Positions 16,283-25,600 are shown, numbered from the stretch's first letter. The stretch is 64,000 nucleotides of DNA from an uncultured Eubacterium sp. (GCA_910584875.1 CAJUDA010000004.1:52157-116156), one strand, 5' to 3'. The notes: generated by a model from the letters alone, not told the origin. Program-made: numbers and translations.

Positions 16283-16981
16283 CTATTTTTCTGCCTCTTT
16301 GTCAATCAGCTGATACCGTCGGCAGATCCGCTCCAGTCTGCGCACAACAGGTTGATACAGCAGGTAAAGAAAGATGGCTGTCGATACGCCAAACAATATA
16401 TTAAAAGGCAGTCCTGAAAGATAAATACCGGCAATCGTCCCGGAATCCGGTTCCCCCGACATCATAAATATCGTATTGAGATCCACAATCCCCCCATACA
16501 GGATCACGACAGAAAAAAAGCCATACACTGCCACCGGGATCCGGCTGTGTTTTTTCTTAAACAGGATTCCTGCCAAAAAACCGGTCAGCCCCAGGGCAAA
16601 CATCTGAAACGGAGTCCAGCTGCCCTGTCCAAAATAAAAATTTGACACAAAGGCAGTGACAGCACCTGTTATAAATCCCGCCTCTCCTCCAAATACAATG
16701 CCTGTGATGATCACCACGGCCGCCATTGGTTTGATCTGGGGCAGAAAGATAAAAGCAATGCGGGAAGCGATCGCCAGCCCGCACAGGGCAGCGATAACCG
16801 CCATCATCTGCACACTGGGATGGCTTTTTTCAAAGGAAAGGAGAAATCTCATCATACCTGCCAGTATAATAATAAGACTGACCACATAATAATTGTTCCC
16901 CTTCAGTATAAAAATCTCATAACAGAGAAGCCCCGCCAGTAAAAGAAACAGGCATATATCAATGATCCTTTGTCTCGGCAT
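16283..16981 (-). CDS. ECF transporter S component
   Basis: 232 residues from ATG 16981. Six or so hydrophobic segments, with the ECF-S signature region SRIAFIFLPQIKPMAAVVIITG and then GGEAGFITGAVTAFVSNFYFGQGSWTPFQM. S components bind the vitamin in the membrane. The substrate is unknown; the upstream DUF4430 gene suggests a corrinoid (inference). Start uncertain: ATG 16993 is too close to GGAGG, ATG 16981 lies 12 bp from it; both overlap the end of the ATPase gene, so translation is coupled. Confidence 0.85.
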   Translation of the reverse strand: MPRQRIIDICLFLLLAGLLCYEIFILKGNNYYVVSLIIILAGMMRFLLSFEKSHPSVQMMAVIAALCGLAIASRIAFIFLPQIKPMAAVVIITGIVFGGEAGFITGAVTAFVSNFYFGQGSWTPFQMFALGLTGFLAGILFKKKHSRIPVAVYGFFSVVILYGGIVDLNTIFMMSGEPDSGTIAGIYLSGLPFNILFGVSTAIFLYLLYQPVVRRLERICRRYQLIDKEAEK

Positions 16982-18515
16982 ACCGTTCCACATCCTCCAG
17001 TGTAATAATATAGGGACTGACCTCTCTGGCGATCCGGTTCATGCATGTAGTATAAAACTGGTTTTCCACAAAAAAATCCCGGGTATCTGCCACCAGCGGT
17101 ACATCTCCCTGAAACATCAGCGCCATGGTATCTGCATATTTTGCCGCAAATTCCATATCGTGAGAAACGAAGAAAATCGTCCTGCCCTCATCTGCCAGTT
17201 TCCTGAGCAGTTGTCCCAGAAGATGCTTGCTATCCATATCCATCCCCTTCGTTGGTTCATCCAGCAGATAAAGCTCCGCCTCTGTGCCAAGTACCTGGCA
17301 CAGAGCGAGTTTTTGCTTCTCTCCGCCGCTGAGGTCGGCAGGATGGCGCTGCCTCAATCCATCCAGGCCAAAACCGGCCAGCAGTGCTCCCATCGGACCC
17401 TTGTCAGCACTGATACACTGTTCCACCGTATCACCCAGAAAGAGATACTGGGGCTGCTGTGGCAGAAAGACTCTCCGTCCGGGGAGATTTTTTATCTTTC
17501 CACGGTATCCATGACGGGTTCCATACAGATGCTCAAGAAGGGTCGATTTTCCACTTCCGTTTCCTCCGGCGAGACAGGTAATTTCTCCTCTGGCAAAGGA
17601 AAAAGAGCATTCACGGAGAACGTCCGGAGAAGATCTCTCATAGCGGAAACACAGTCCCCTGCACTGGATCCGCTCTTTTTTTCTTTCTCTGTCTTTCTGG
17701 TTCCTCTCTCCTGGTTCTGCACTCTTTTTTGCCTGATAGTCATCGCAAAACCAGTTTCTTGCCGCCTTTTTTGTCAGTGGTACTTCACCAAATCTGCCCG
17801 TCCTTTTATATAACTGCATATAAGAGGGAAAAAAGGATAAAAAATGGTCTGATATCTTATCGAATATTGTATCCGGTTTTCCCTGAAAACATACGTTTCC
17901 CTTTTGCATCAGGATGATCTGGTCTGCCAGCGCTGTCACATCCTCCAGACGCTGTTCAGCGATCATGATCGTGATGCCCAGTTCTTCGTTGATCTGATGG
18001 AGCAGTTCAAAAAAATGTCTCGCCGCCACTGGGTCAAGCTGACTGGTCGGCTCATCCAGCAAAAGGAGATCCGGATTCATGGCTATGGCAGCTGCCACAT
18101 TTAATATCTGTTTCTCACCGCCGCTCAGAGACATTGTATCGCGGTCCATCAGCTCTTCCAGCCCGAAGAACGTCACGACCTCTGCCAGTCTGCGCTGCAT
18201 CTGTTCTTTTGGCATTCCCCTGTTTTCCAGTCCAAAGACAAGCTCATACTCGACACGGTCTGTCACGATCTGGTTTTCCGGATTTTGCTGCACATAGGCA
18301 GCCGTCCCGGCAAAACAGGACAAGTGCCCCTCTTCTTTTCCCTGATAGACAGGATTGCCGGATAACTGCCGGAGCAGGGTTGTCTTTCCGCTTCCCGATG
18401 CGCCAGCCAACAGACAAAAGGAGCCTTTTTCTATCGTCAGGCTTTCAATACTGACTGCCGGTCTGTTGTCTTCCGGGTAGTAGAAACGATAATCCTGCGC
18501 CTGGATAAATACCAT
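16959..18515 (-). CDS. ECF transporter fused double ATPase (EcfA-EcfA')
   Basis: 518 residues with two ABC ATPase halves. First half: Walker A GASGSGKT at about 38-45, signature LSGGEKQ, Walker B LLLLDEPTSQLD. Second half, from about residue 290: Walker A GGNGSGKS, LSGGEKQ, LYLLDEPTKGMD and the His-switch FVSHD. These hydrolyse ATP to power the T/S membrane parts. AGGAGG lies 7 bp before ATG 18515; the frame to 18578 is too long. It overlaps the T-component gene by 79 bp upstream and the S-component gene downstream: tight coupling. Usually A and A' are separate genes; the fusion also occurs in Firmicutes. Confidence 0.93.
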   Translation of the reverse strand: MVFIQAQDYRFYYPEDNRPAVSIESLTIEKGSFCLLAGASGSGKTTLLRQLSGNPVYQGKEEGHLSCFAGTAAYVQQNPENQIVTDRVEYELVFGLENRGMPKEQMQRRLAEVVTFFGLEELMDRDTMSLSGGEKQILNVAAAIAMNPDLLLLDEPTSQLDPVAARHFFELLHQINEELGITIMIAEQRLEDVTALADQIILMQKGNVCFQGKPDTIFDKISDHFLSFFPSYMQLYKRTGRFGEVPLTKKAARNWFCDDYQAKKSAEPGERNQKDRERKKERIQCRGLCFRYERSSPDVLRECSFSFARGEITCLAGGNGSGKSTLLEHLYGTRHGYRGKIKNLPGRRVFLPQQPQYLFLGDTVEQCISADKGPMGALLAGFGLDGLRQRHPADLSGGEKQKLALCQVLGTEAELYLLDEPTKGMDMDSKHLLGQLLRKLADEGRTIFFVSHDMEFAAKYADTMALMFQGDVPLVADTRDFFVENQFYTTCMNRIAREVSPYIITLEDVERYAETKDH

Positions 18516-19315
18516 GCCAATTCCTCCTTTCCCTGCCAGATCAGAGGCAGACTGTAGAAAAACAAAAGCAGCGCCCACATCCAGAGTGGAAGCCGGTCAA
18601 TGTGGAGCCGGGGAAAGAAACGGACTTCCCTCTGTGTGATCCACTGATAACCATATGATCCGGCGACAGTCACGATACTAAAGAGAAGAAATAAGACATC
18701 CCGCACGTTCATTCTTCTGTAATAATAAGAACTGCGTTTTCCGCTGTCAAAGTACCGGTCTTTCATGGACAGACTCCGTTCGATCGCATCCTCAAGAGAG
18801 AAGCCTAACAGGGCGGACCATACGGCAGGACGGTTTCCATGCAGGGCAGTCATCCTGCGAAAATCCCTGCCGGCACGGGGAACAAAACGCAGGGTCATAG
18901 AAAACAAAAGGGCAAAGGAAGGCAGCCTTTTTCCGAACAGTGTCATTATTTTTTCAGCGGTCATGTGATGGCTGAAACAGGAAAACAAAAGAAGAGATGC
19001 CACAAGCACCGTCGCCATATGCATCCCATACAACACGGCCTCTCTGGTGATACGCCACTCACCCAGATAAAAAAGCAATGTGACGCCGCGGTGGTTCAGC
19101 AGGGGATTGATCACCAGGCACAGTATCGCCGCAACGAGACTGCAGCACAGCATATGAAATCCTTTCCTTCTTCCGGCAAGACAGAAATAATGAACAGAGG
19201 TAACCAGACAGACCAGCAGACCGGCAAATGGATGCCAGATCCCAGCCAGAAGGCATACAGCTGATATATAATAAAATAATATACTCAGTGGATGGAGTCT
19301 TTCCAAAGGGTTCAT
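18437..19315 (-). CDS. ECF transporter T component (EcfT/CbiQ-like)
   Basis: 292 residues. Starts MNPLERLHPL, typical of EcfT, with membrane segments near 15-60, 70-85, 105-130 and two more near the C-terminus (about 215-235 and 250-270). The coupling helices carry the family motif: ALHGNRPAV is followed by LLGFSLEDAIERSLSMKDRYFDSGKR. EcfT links the ATPases to the S component. ATG 19315 is chosen; codons further upstream overlap the DUF4430 gene. 19 bp after the DUF4430 gene. Confidence 0.88.
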   Translation of the reverse strand: MNPLERLHPLSILFYYISAVCLLAGIWHPFAGLLVCLVTSVHYFCLAGRRKGFHMLCCSLVAAILCLVINPLLNHRGVTLLFYLGEWRITREAVLYGMHMATVLVASLLLFSCFSHHMTAEKIMTLFGKRLPSFALLFSMTLRFVPRAGRDFRRMTALHGNRPAVWSALLGFSLEDAIERSLSMKDRYFDSGKRSSYYYRRMNVRDVLFLLFSIVTVAGSYGYQWITQREVRFFPRLHIDRLPLWMWALLLFFYSLPLIWQGKEELAWYLSRRRIIVSTTRKTTDRQSVLKA

Positions 19316-19334
19316 CCGTCTCTTCCTCTCCCTC

Positions 19335-20102
19335 TTACCATTTGTAATCGTAATAAAAGACAATGCTGTCGCCGTTGTGGAGCTGATAGGAACTGCAGGC
19401 GGTATCTGGCATTTTCTTATTTACGGAATACTGCCATCCGCTCTCACTTCCGCAGTCAAATTCATACAGATTACCGATACCCCGGATATAATAGGTATCG
19501 TAGGCTGGTGTGTACTGGCTGTCAAGCGCGATATTCTTAGCCTTACAGATCCTCTTTATTAAATCATAAGCCGTCTCACCTTCAGTAAAGGCACATCGCC
19601 CGGAATAAAAGATTCCCTGATCCGGTATGATCTCCTCGATTCCTTCTTTCCACAGCTCTTTATGGTCAAGGATTTTTATACACTCGATCGTCAGAGTTAC
19701 CTGATTCTTCTCTTCTGGTACTGGTGTGGCAGTCGCAGGCTTCGTGGAAGGGACCGGCTGCCGGGTGGATGGTTGTCTGGTGACAGCCGCTCTTTTCCTT
19801 TTGTCTGGCTTTGAGGATGTGGCCGCCTTTTTCTTTTTTGTGGAATGTGTCTTCGGGACAGCTGTTTTGCCCGCCTTTTCAGTCGCTGCTGCGACAGCTG
19901 TCCCGGAATTTGTTTTGAGTCCGGCAGTAATCTTCTGCTGTGGCTCGATAACGCTCCCTGTGACTGACTCAAAAATATATCCCGGGCTGGCAGAACCGGT
20001 GCTGCCCTCCTGCAAACCAGGCTTTCCCCGTAACATCAATACCCCGGTCAGCAGGAAAAGTGCCGCTGCACAAACAATAATCGCTTTCTTTTTTATTCTC
20101 AT
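19335..20102 (-). CDS. Exported DUF4430 (transcobalamin C-terminal-like) protein
   Basis: 255 residues. A membrane-anchoring or signal helix at about 5-23 (KKAIIVCAAALFLLTG), then a long Thr/Ala/Pro/Lys-rich low-complexity linker (about 50-150), then DUF4430 at about 165-255: GETAYDLIKRIC, SGWQYSVNKKMPDTACSSY, GDSIVFYYDYKW. This domain resembles the C-terminal domain of animal transcobalamin and intrinsic factor. Encoded first in the operon with the ECF T, A-A and S genes. I infer it captures a nutrient, perhaps a corrinoid, at the cell surface for that transporter. AAGGAG precedes ATG 20102; the upstream frame lacks support. Confidence 0.85.
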   Translation of the reverse strand: MRIKKKAIIVCAAALFLLTGVLMLRGKPGLQEGSTGSASPGYIFESVTGSVIEPQQKITAGLKTNSGTAVAAATEKAGKTAVPKTHSTKKKKAATSSKPDKRKRAAVTRQPSTRQPVPSTKPATATPVPEEKNQVTLTIECIKILDHKELWKEGIEEIIPDQGIFYSGRCAFTEGETAYDLIKRICKAKNIALDSQYTPAYDTYYIRGIGNLYEFDCGSESGWQYSVNKKMPDTACSSYQLHNGDSIVFYYDYKW

Positions 20103-20162
20103 AAGAATCTCCTTTACTAAACACTTTATCAAATCCGGGACAAATGTACAAGCAATTTTTAG

Positions 20163-20191
20163 TAGACAGATAAAATCTCCGCTGATATAAT
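20163..20191 (+). promoter_or_regulatory. Promoter of the secreted propeller gene
   Basis: TAGACA at 20163-20168, a 17-bp spacer and a perfect TATAAT at 20186-20191, in the 120-bp divergent gap. The gap is too small for a cobalamin riboswitch and no such box is seen. Confidence 0.7.
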
Positions 20192-20224
20192 AATGACATT
20201 CTGTAAACAAGGGGGAAATGAGTG

Positions 20225-21793
20225 ATGAACCAACGGAAAAAAACAATCCTGTGCCTGTTTCTTATATTTTCTACGGCGCTTTTGTTATGCTCTTTTACTA
20301 CCTTCCGGCAGGAAACAGGGAACGGATCTGCCAGTGTAGTCACTGCCAGAACCCCGGTTGGCAAAAACGGCGGCAGGACCATATGGACCCGCTCTTTTGC
20401 ATCCCCGGACGGAAGCTGCACCTTTAATTCCGATCCCGTGATCTGTGGTTCTGTTCTCTACATTGCCAATGGTCAGACACTCTATCAGGTCGATAAAAAG
20501 AAAGGAACTGTTTTACATACGATGCGGCTTTCGGCACGGACCAATGCCATCTGCCATATGCTTTTGGAGGGAAATTCCCTCATGATCCCGCTATCCGGAG
20601 GGAAGATCGAGTGCGTGGATATCCGGAACATGACGTCCCGCTGGCAGAGCAGGGCTTTCGGCGGTCAGTCACTGTCCACCCTTTATTACAAAGACGGTCT
20701 CCTGTATGCCGGCACGACAGTTATGACATCTGGTACGGACTGTACTGGAGTTTTTTACTGTATCAGCACAAAAGACGGCAGCACACAGTGGACTTATGAG
20801 GATCCTGCACACCCGGGAGGATATTATGGAAGCGGTGCCATCTCACGAGGCGGACGCCTTTATTTCACGGGAGACAATGGTATCCTGGTATCCCACAGTC
20901 TCACAAAGGATACCGTATATGATACGGTCCCGCTGACCACAAAAAACGGCATCCGTGCCGGTCTCACCTATGACCCCGGCACCGCATCCCTGTATACGGC
21001 GGATACCGAAGGAACCGTATACCGGATCCCGATATCCGGCGATGGCACTATCCAGAAAAAAAATATCCGGGTTTCCTCTGCGGCACCAGCTGCCCGTTCT
21101 GTCCACTGTACCAGTACCCCTGCGGTCTGTCACGGACGGCTGTACATTGGCTGTATCGCTGACGGTTATGGCTGCCTTTCTGTTCTGGATGCCAGAGACC
21201 TGCGCCTGTACTATAAAGCAAAAGGCGCAAAGGGGGCAGAAATCAAATCCTCCCCTTTACTATCGACAGGATATGCATCGGCGAAGAATAATAACCGGAT
21301 TTATGTCTATGTGTCAGCGAATCATCCGCCCGGAGGAATTTACTATCTGGCTGATGAGAGTACCAGTGTCCGGGGTACCTTACAGACGCTCTATACCCCG
21401 GCGAAGGCGAAACAGTATTGTATGTCCAGCATAACAGCTGACAGGGAGGGGAATCTGTACTACTCCAACGACAGCAATACCCTTTTTGCCGTAGCCGGAC
21501 CAGTAAAAAGTGCTGCTGCCAAAAAACCTGGGAAGCCATCCGGGATTAAAATAAAAAAGAAAAAAACAAATATTTATATCTCATGGAAAAAAACCACGAA
21601 AAAAAGCCAGACCATCCTCTATTTGAAATATGGCAGAGGAAAATGGGCGAAAAAGGTTATCAAAACAAAAACAAAATACCGGGCGGGAAGGAAACAGAAC
21701 ACACTGCGCCTCCGCTTCCGCTGCCGTATCCGCCGCAATAAAAAATGGATTTATTCTGATTATACAAAAACTTACAAGGTGAAATACCGCTGA
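20225..21793 (+). CDS. Secreted PQQ-like beta-propeller protein
   Basis: 522 residues. A signal segment (about 6-25, TILCLFLIFSTALLLCSF) precedes a repeated beta-propeller of PQQ/WD-like blades (TIWTRSF, GSVLYIANGQTLYQVDKKKG, DGLLYAGTTVM, GGRLYFTGDNGIL, YTADTEGTVYRI, RLYIGCIADGYGC, NLYYSNDSNTLF) to about 430. A very basic Lys/Arg-rich Fn3-like tail follows (about 440-522), suited to wall binding. No enzyme residues are evident. GTG 20222 could also start it, but ATG 20225 fits the AGGGGGAA site. Divergent from the DUF4430-ECF operon; a surface role in the same uptake is possible. Confidence 0.8.
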   Translation: MNQRKKTILCLFLIFSTALLLCSFTTFRQETGNGSASVVTARTPVGKNGGRTIWTRSFASPDGSCTFNSDPVICGSVLYIANGQTLYQVDKKKGTVLHTMRLSARTNAICHMLLEGNSLMIPLSGGKIECVDIRNMTSRWQSRAFGGQSLSTLYYKDGLLYAGTTVMTSGTDCTGVFYCISTKDGSTQWTYEDPAHPGGYYGSGAISRGGRLYFTGDNGILVSHSLTKDTVYDTVPLTTKNGIRAGLTYDPGTASLYTADTEGTVYRIPISGDGTIQKKNIRVSSAAPAARSVHCTSTPAVCHGRLYIGCIADGYGCLSVLDARDLRLYYKAKGAKGAEIKSSPLLSTGYASAKNNNRIYVYVSANHPPGGIYYLADESTSVRGTLQTLYTPAKAKQYCMSSITADREGNLYYSNDSNTLFAVAGPVKSAAAKKPGKPSGIKIKKKKTNIYISWKKTTKKSQTILYLKYGRGKWAKKVIKTKTKYRAGRKQNTLRLRFRCRIRRNKKWIYSDYTKTYKVKYR

Positions 21794-21796
21794 TCT

Positions 21797-23299
21797 TTAT
21801 TCAACCGCCATATAAGTTTCATCAAAAACCTCCCGTTTGATCACATAGAGGTCTGTCTCATCATCAAACGTATAACATATGTAATCACCAGGTTTGCCAT
21901 ACATATATTTTTCATAATCCCATTTGGTGAAAACTTTGGCGGCTTTTACCAGCGGTTTTGCATAGATTCTGGCGCTGTCCTGGCAGTCGCACTGCTTTGC
22001 ATATGCCATGATCTCACATACCCTGTCGTCACTCAGGTTCCGCACCGACGGCTCATAATCAAATTCCTTATAGAAGCTTTCTTCTTTTGGAATATATTTT
22101 TTTAAAAAAGAGTCTTTATCCAGGGGATAAACCTCTCCCATATAGCCGATCATCAGATAGATATTGGGACTGGCTGTCACAAGGACATCCCCCTCATAAG
22201 TACGGATCCGGCACTCCGTCCCCTCTTCAAACAGATCGGTTGTTTTCACATACCCATAGGTATATGGCTTTTTTTGATATAACTGACAGCCTTCTCTGTC
22301 CGTCATGCCGTCTCTTGCATAAACAACATCAAAGCTGTCATAGTATTCATCCACGCGCTGGAATATATAAGATTCAATCACCATATCATCAAATTGTTCC
22401 TCATATTCCTTTTCACTGATAAAGCCTCCCGCTTTATCGATATGTCCACCTCCATTGCCGATATTTTCGGTCAGATATGCTGCCAGATCATTTGCTGCCA
22501 CTTCCGCCTCACAGCTCCGCACTGACAATTTATACCCTCCGGGACATTCGTTAAATATAATGCAGACATCAATACTGTCAACCTGCAGTACCATATCACC
22601 TACCATTCCCAGTATATTGGGATCACATGGCTTGGATTTCACGATAGACAGTCGTTTGTTTTCGTCATAGCTAAACCGGATCATGGCGATTGCTGCCGTC
22701 TCCAGCTCCTCCAGTGTAAAGTTGGCATGGGTCAGTTTTTTGATCAGTCTTTTATCTATATTTAGAAACTCGATCATATCCCGTTCCAGCGGATGACGGA
22801 TCTCAGACAGCTCATTGCTGTCCATAAATAGACCATAATATAGTGCTGTGGCAACACGGATATCAGCATTTACATCATATCCGGCTTTGGTAAGCATATC
22901 AAAGCATACGGTAGAACAGCTTACAATATGGCTCCGGATCTCCACCATATCATCCGATTCCCTTCCTGTAGCGTGATGATCGATCATTGCCACATGTTCT
23001 GCCGGAAAACAGGTGACATTTCCCTCTCCATACTGACAGTCCACGGTCAAAAGCAGCTCTGGTTTCTCCTTCAGATCCTTTTCTTTTATATACTCAACAG
23101 GAATGGCAAGTTCTTTGATCAGCAAAAGCATATTACTTTTATGAATTTTATTCCGTCCCCCGTACAAAAGCCGGACCCGTTTTCCCTCTGCCTTAAAATA
23201 CCTGTACAGCGCATACCCCGACCCCACAGCGTCAGCATCCGGATTATCATGCATCTGGATCACAATATCATTAAAATTTTTTAAATTTTCTAGTTTCAT
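21797..23299 (-). CDS. DHH family phosphoesterase
   Basis: 500 residues. DHH motifs are plain in the first 120: MHDNPDADAVGSG (I), LTVDCQYG (II), MIDHHATG (III, the DHH), and ALYYGLFMDSNEL (IV). The DHHA1 substrate part follows with IGNGGGHIDKAGG at about 283-295. Such Mn-dependent enzymes cleave small phosphodiesters (pApA, nanoRNA). The extra C-terminal 150 residues are less usual and match no family I know. GGAGGGGAAG just before ATG 23299 fixes the start 4 codons inside the longest frame. Confidence 0.88.
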   Translation of the reverse strand: MKLENLKNFNDIVIQMHDNPDADAVGSGYALYRYFKAEGKRVRLLYGGRNKIHKSNMLLLIKELAIPVEYIKEKDLKEKPELLLTVDCQYGEGNVTCFPAEHVAMIDHHATGRESDDMVEIRSHIVSCSTVCFDMLTKAGYDVNADIRVATALYYGLFMDSNELSEIRHPLERDMIEFLNIDKRLIKKLTHANFTLEELETAAIAMIRFSYDENKRLSIVKSKPCDPNILGMVGDMVLQVDSIDVCIIFNECPGGYKLSVRSCEAEVAANDLAAYLTENIGNGGGHIDKAGGFISEKEYEEQFDDMVIESYIFQRVDEYYDSFDVVYARDGMTDREGCQLYQKKPYTYGYVKTTDLFEEGTECRIRTYEGDVLVTASPNIYLMIGYMGEVYPLDKDSFLKKYIPKEESFYKEFDYEPSVRNLSDDRVCEIMAYAKQCDCQDSARIYAKPLVKAAKVFTKWDYEKYMYGKPGDYICYTFDDETDLYVIKREVFDETYMAVE

Positions 23300-23321
23300 C
23301 TTCCCCTCCATACAATTGATT

Positions 23322-24635
23322 TTATAATTCGTATAACTTTACCGTTATGACTGGTCTCACTCCAAACCCTTCCATTGCTGCGTTGTTCTGTACAACTTTA
23401 TCCTTTGTGGCACCATTTGATGCCAGATAACAGAGACTGGCAGCCGTTTCTACGGGATCGCGCAGCCACCAGTAAAAGGTATCAACACCCCGTTCCCGGG
23501 AATATGTCTCATACCAGTCCGTCTCATCCTGTTCGAGCGCTGTCGCCGTTGGTTTTGCAAATACACTGATACCAGCACTCTCAAGCCAGGGAAGCTCCTC
23601 TCTGGACAGCAGATATACTTTATCCTTTGTGACCGACTCATTGCTGTCAAACAGCCCATTGGTCTTTGTATGGATCTCTGTCTCCCTGATCTTTTGCCGT
23701 TCCTCTTCTGTAAAGCCGTGGAGAAATCCCGGTTCTGTATGATAGCCGTTCTGCATATTGGACATCGCACTGGCTGTGGGGGGCTGCCCTTCATAGGTTA
23801 CCTCCTCCTGTTCTGCATTCAGCCATGTTCTGAGACAGGAGCTGCTCCAGGAACTGTTACCCCTCACCATCTGCTGTAATTCCAGATCCGTATCTGCCTC
23901 TGATCTGTCTTTCCAGTAATTCTTCTTTTCTTTATCTATATTATAGGTTCCGCTTTCCGGCGCATCAAACGCTTTCATTGTCAGTATATCCTTTGCGATC
24001 AGGACAGCCTCCGATCTGTCTTCAGATATTCGGAGCACACGCCAGACAACTGGTTCCTCATTATAATGACCCAGGGTTACCTCGTCTCCTAACTGCCATT
24101 CCTTTCCCCCGGTAAATACCGGTAAGATAAATAGCAGTCCGAAAATCACGGCGACAGCGGCAAGAGCGGCTGCTATTTTGATTCCGGCGCCATGCCGTTT
24201 TGCCGGTCTTTTTTCCTCTGTCCTTTTTTCTGCTTCATTCTGCGGCTGGTCCGACTCTCTTCTCTTTACACAGCTGGCGATTTCCGTAAAGCTGCCGCCT
24301 GGCTGGGCATTCATCCACTGATGTGCCATCAGAAAATATTCCATTGATTTTGTCAATTGGACCTCTGACAGCTTATATACGATGATCGGAACCGATTTGC
24401 TGACTGCCCTCTCTACCTCCCGCAGCACATGCGGCGAGTGGTTTGCCTGTTCTGACAATATCAGTATCATAAGATCTGAGGAATCAATACCGTTTACAAT
24501 TTCCTCCGCATACTCATACCCTGTGCGGATATCTCTGGGTGCCAGGAAACAGCGGTTTCCATCCTGTTCCAGCACCTGACACATCCCTGCTGCGGTCTCA
24601 CTGTCATAAGACGAGTGGGATATAAAGATATACAT
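23322..24635 (-). CDS. TIR domain - transmembrane - DUF6273 protein
   Basis: 437 residues in three parts. Residues 1-125 form a TIR domain (MYIFISHSSYDS start, CFLAPRDI, SDLMILILSEQ). E73 in HVLREVERAV matches the position of the catalytic Glu of NAD-cleaving TIR domains such as SARM1. A charged linker leads to one membrane segment at about 152-174. The outside part (about 178-437) is DUF6273-like (WQLGDEVTLGHYNEEPVVWRV, LRTWLN, YWWLRDP, GFGVRPVI). Such proteins are frequent in Lachnospiraceae; function unknown. It may read an external signal and use NAD inside; that is inference. Divergent from sir2. Confidence 0.85.
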   Translation of the reverse strand: MYIFISHSSYDSETAAGMCQVLEQDGNRCFLAPRDIRTGYEYAEEIVNGIDSSDLMILILSEQANHSPHVLREVERAVSKSVPIIVYKLSEVQLTKSMEYFLMAHQWMNAQPGGSFTEIASCVKRRESDQPQNEAEKRTEEKRPAKRHGAGIKIAAALAAVAVIFGLLFILPVFTGGKEWQLGDEVTLGHYNEEPVVWRVLRISEDRSEAVLIAKDILTMKAFDAPESGTYNIDKEKKNYWKDRSEADTDLELQQMVRGNSSWSSSCLRTWLNAEQEEVTYEGQPPTASAMSNMQNGYHTEPGFLHGFTEEERQKIRETEIHTKTNGLFDSNESVTKDKVYLLSREELPWLESAGISVFAKPTATALEQDETDWYETYSRERGVDTFYWWLRDPVETAASLCYLASNGATKDKVVQNNAAMEGFGVRPVITVKLYEL

Positions 24636-24715
24636 AAATCTGGTTTCCCCCTTTGTATAGTGTCTTCATTATACCGTAAATGGATTGAAATGGCAACAAG
24701 TCTGCTTTCGCCGTC

Positions 24716-24744
24716 TGGACAGTTACCGGTTTTTCCTTTATAAT
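24716..24744 (+). promoter_or_regulatory. sir2 promoter
   Basis: TGGACA at 24716-24721, a 17-bp spacer and TATAAT at 24739-24744. Confidence 0.65.
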
Positions 24745-24791
24745 ATAATGTAATTAGTTCCGTAGAGCTACAACGTAAGGAGGTCACAGAT

Positions 24792-25508
24792 ATGGAAGCC
24801 AGAAAACAATTAGCAGAATGGATTAATGAAAGTGATAATATCGTTTTTTTCGGCGGCGCCGGTGTTTCTACAGAGAGTAAGATCCCGGATTTCCGGAGTG
24901 TGGACGGTCTGTACAACCAGGAATATGATTATCCGCCTGAGACAATCCTGTCCCACACGTTTTTTATGCGAAGCCAGAAAGAATTTTTCCGTTTTTACCG
25001 CAACAAAATGATATTTCCCGATGCCAGACCAAACAATGCGCATAAGGCACTCGCCAATCTTGAACGACAGGGGAAATTAAAGGCAGTCATTACGCAGAAC
25101 ATTGACGGGCTTCACCAGAAGGCGGGCAGCCGGGAGGTTCTCGAACTCCATGGCTCCGTACTCCGTAACTATTGTATGCAATGCCGCCGTGCTTACTCTC
25201 TCGATGACATACTGGCACAGGAAGATATACCAAAATGCGAATGTGGCGGTACGATCAAACCAGATGTTGTCCTTTATGAAGAGGGTCTTGACAACTATAC
25301 TCTGGAAAAAGCTGTTTCCTATATCCGAAATGCTGATATGCTTATAATAGGAGGTACCTCCCTTGCTGTCTACCCGGCCGCCGGACTGATCGATTATTAC
25401 CGGGGAAATAAACTGGTTCTCATCAATAAAGAAAAGACCAGCCGGGACAGCCAGGCTGATCTTATACTGTATGAACCCATCGGAGAAGTGCTTACACCAT
25501 GGGTCTGA
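24792..25508 (+). CDS. cobB: Sir2 family NAD-dependent protein deacylase
   Basis: 238 residues, class U/III bacterial sirtuin size. Removes acyl groups from lysines with NAD. Motifs: GAGVSTESKIPDFR at about 22-35, TQNIDGLH at 101-108, catalytic H120 in LELHGS, structural zinc ligands C128, C131, C149, C151, and GTSLAVYPAA for NAD binding. AAGGAGG lies before ATG 24792. A stand-alone gene, divergent from the TIR gene. All key residues are present. Confidence 0.95.
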   Translation: MEARKQLAEWINESDNIVFFGGAGVSTESKIPDFRSVDGLYNQEYDYPPETILSHTFFMRSQKEFFRFYRNKMIFPDARPNNAHKALANLERQGKLKAVITQNIDGLHQKAGSREVLELHGSVLRNYCMQCRRAYSLDDILAQEDIPKCECGGTIKPDVVLYEEGLDNYTLEKAVSYIRNADMLIIGGTSLAVYPAAGLIDYYRGNKLVLINKEKTSRDSQADLILYEPIGEVLTPWV

Positions 25509-25514
25509 CCGATA

Positions 25515-25600
25515 CGGAGACGGTGGGATTCGAACCCACGTGCCCGTGAAGGCAAAACGATTTCGAGTCGTTCTCGTTATGACCACTTCGATACGTCTCC
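25515..25600 (-). tRNA. tRNA-Ser (anticodon CGA)
   Basis: Read leftwards from 25600: acceptor GGAGACG pairs with CGTCTCC at 25522-25516, discriminator G. Anticodon loop CTCGAAA gives CGA (codon UCG). A long variable arm (GCCTTCACGGGC) as in class II tRNAs, and T-arm GTGGGTTCGAATCCCAC. CCA is not encoded. Confidence 0.97.

Noticed and set aside
16962..17813. 283-codon open frame opposite the ECF ATPase
   Set aside because: Shadow of a clearly coding ABC ATPase.
20103..20221. Cobalamin riboswitch before the DUF4430-ECF operon
   Set aside because: The divergent gap is only about 120 bp and has no B12-box-like sequence.
23322..25508. Thoeris-type defence system (TIR plus Sir2)
   Set aside because: Thoeris ThsA carries a Sir2 or other effector with SLOG and its TIR is soluble. 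Here the Sir2 is a plain deacylase with zinc site, the TIR protein is membrane-tethered with DUF6273, and the genes are divergent.
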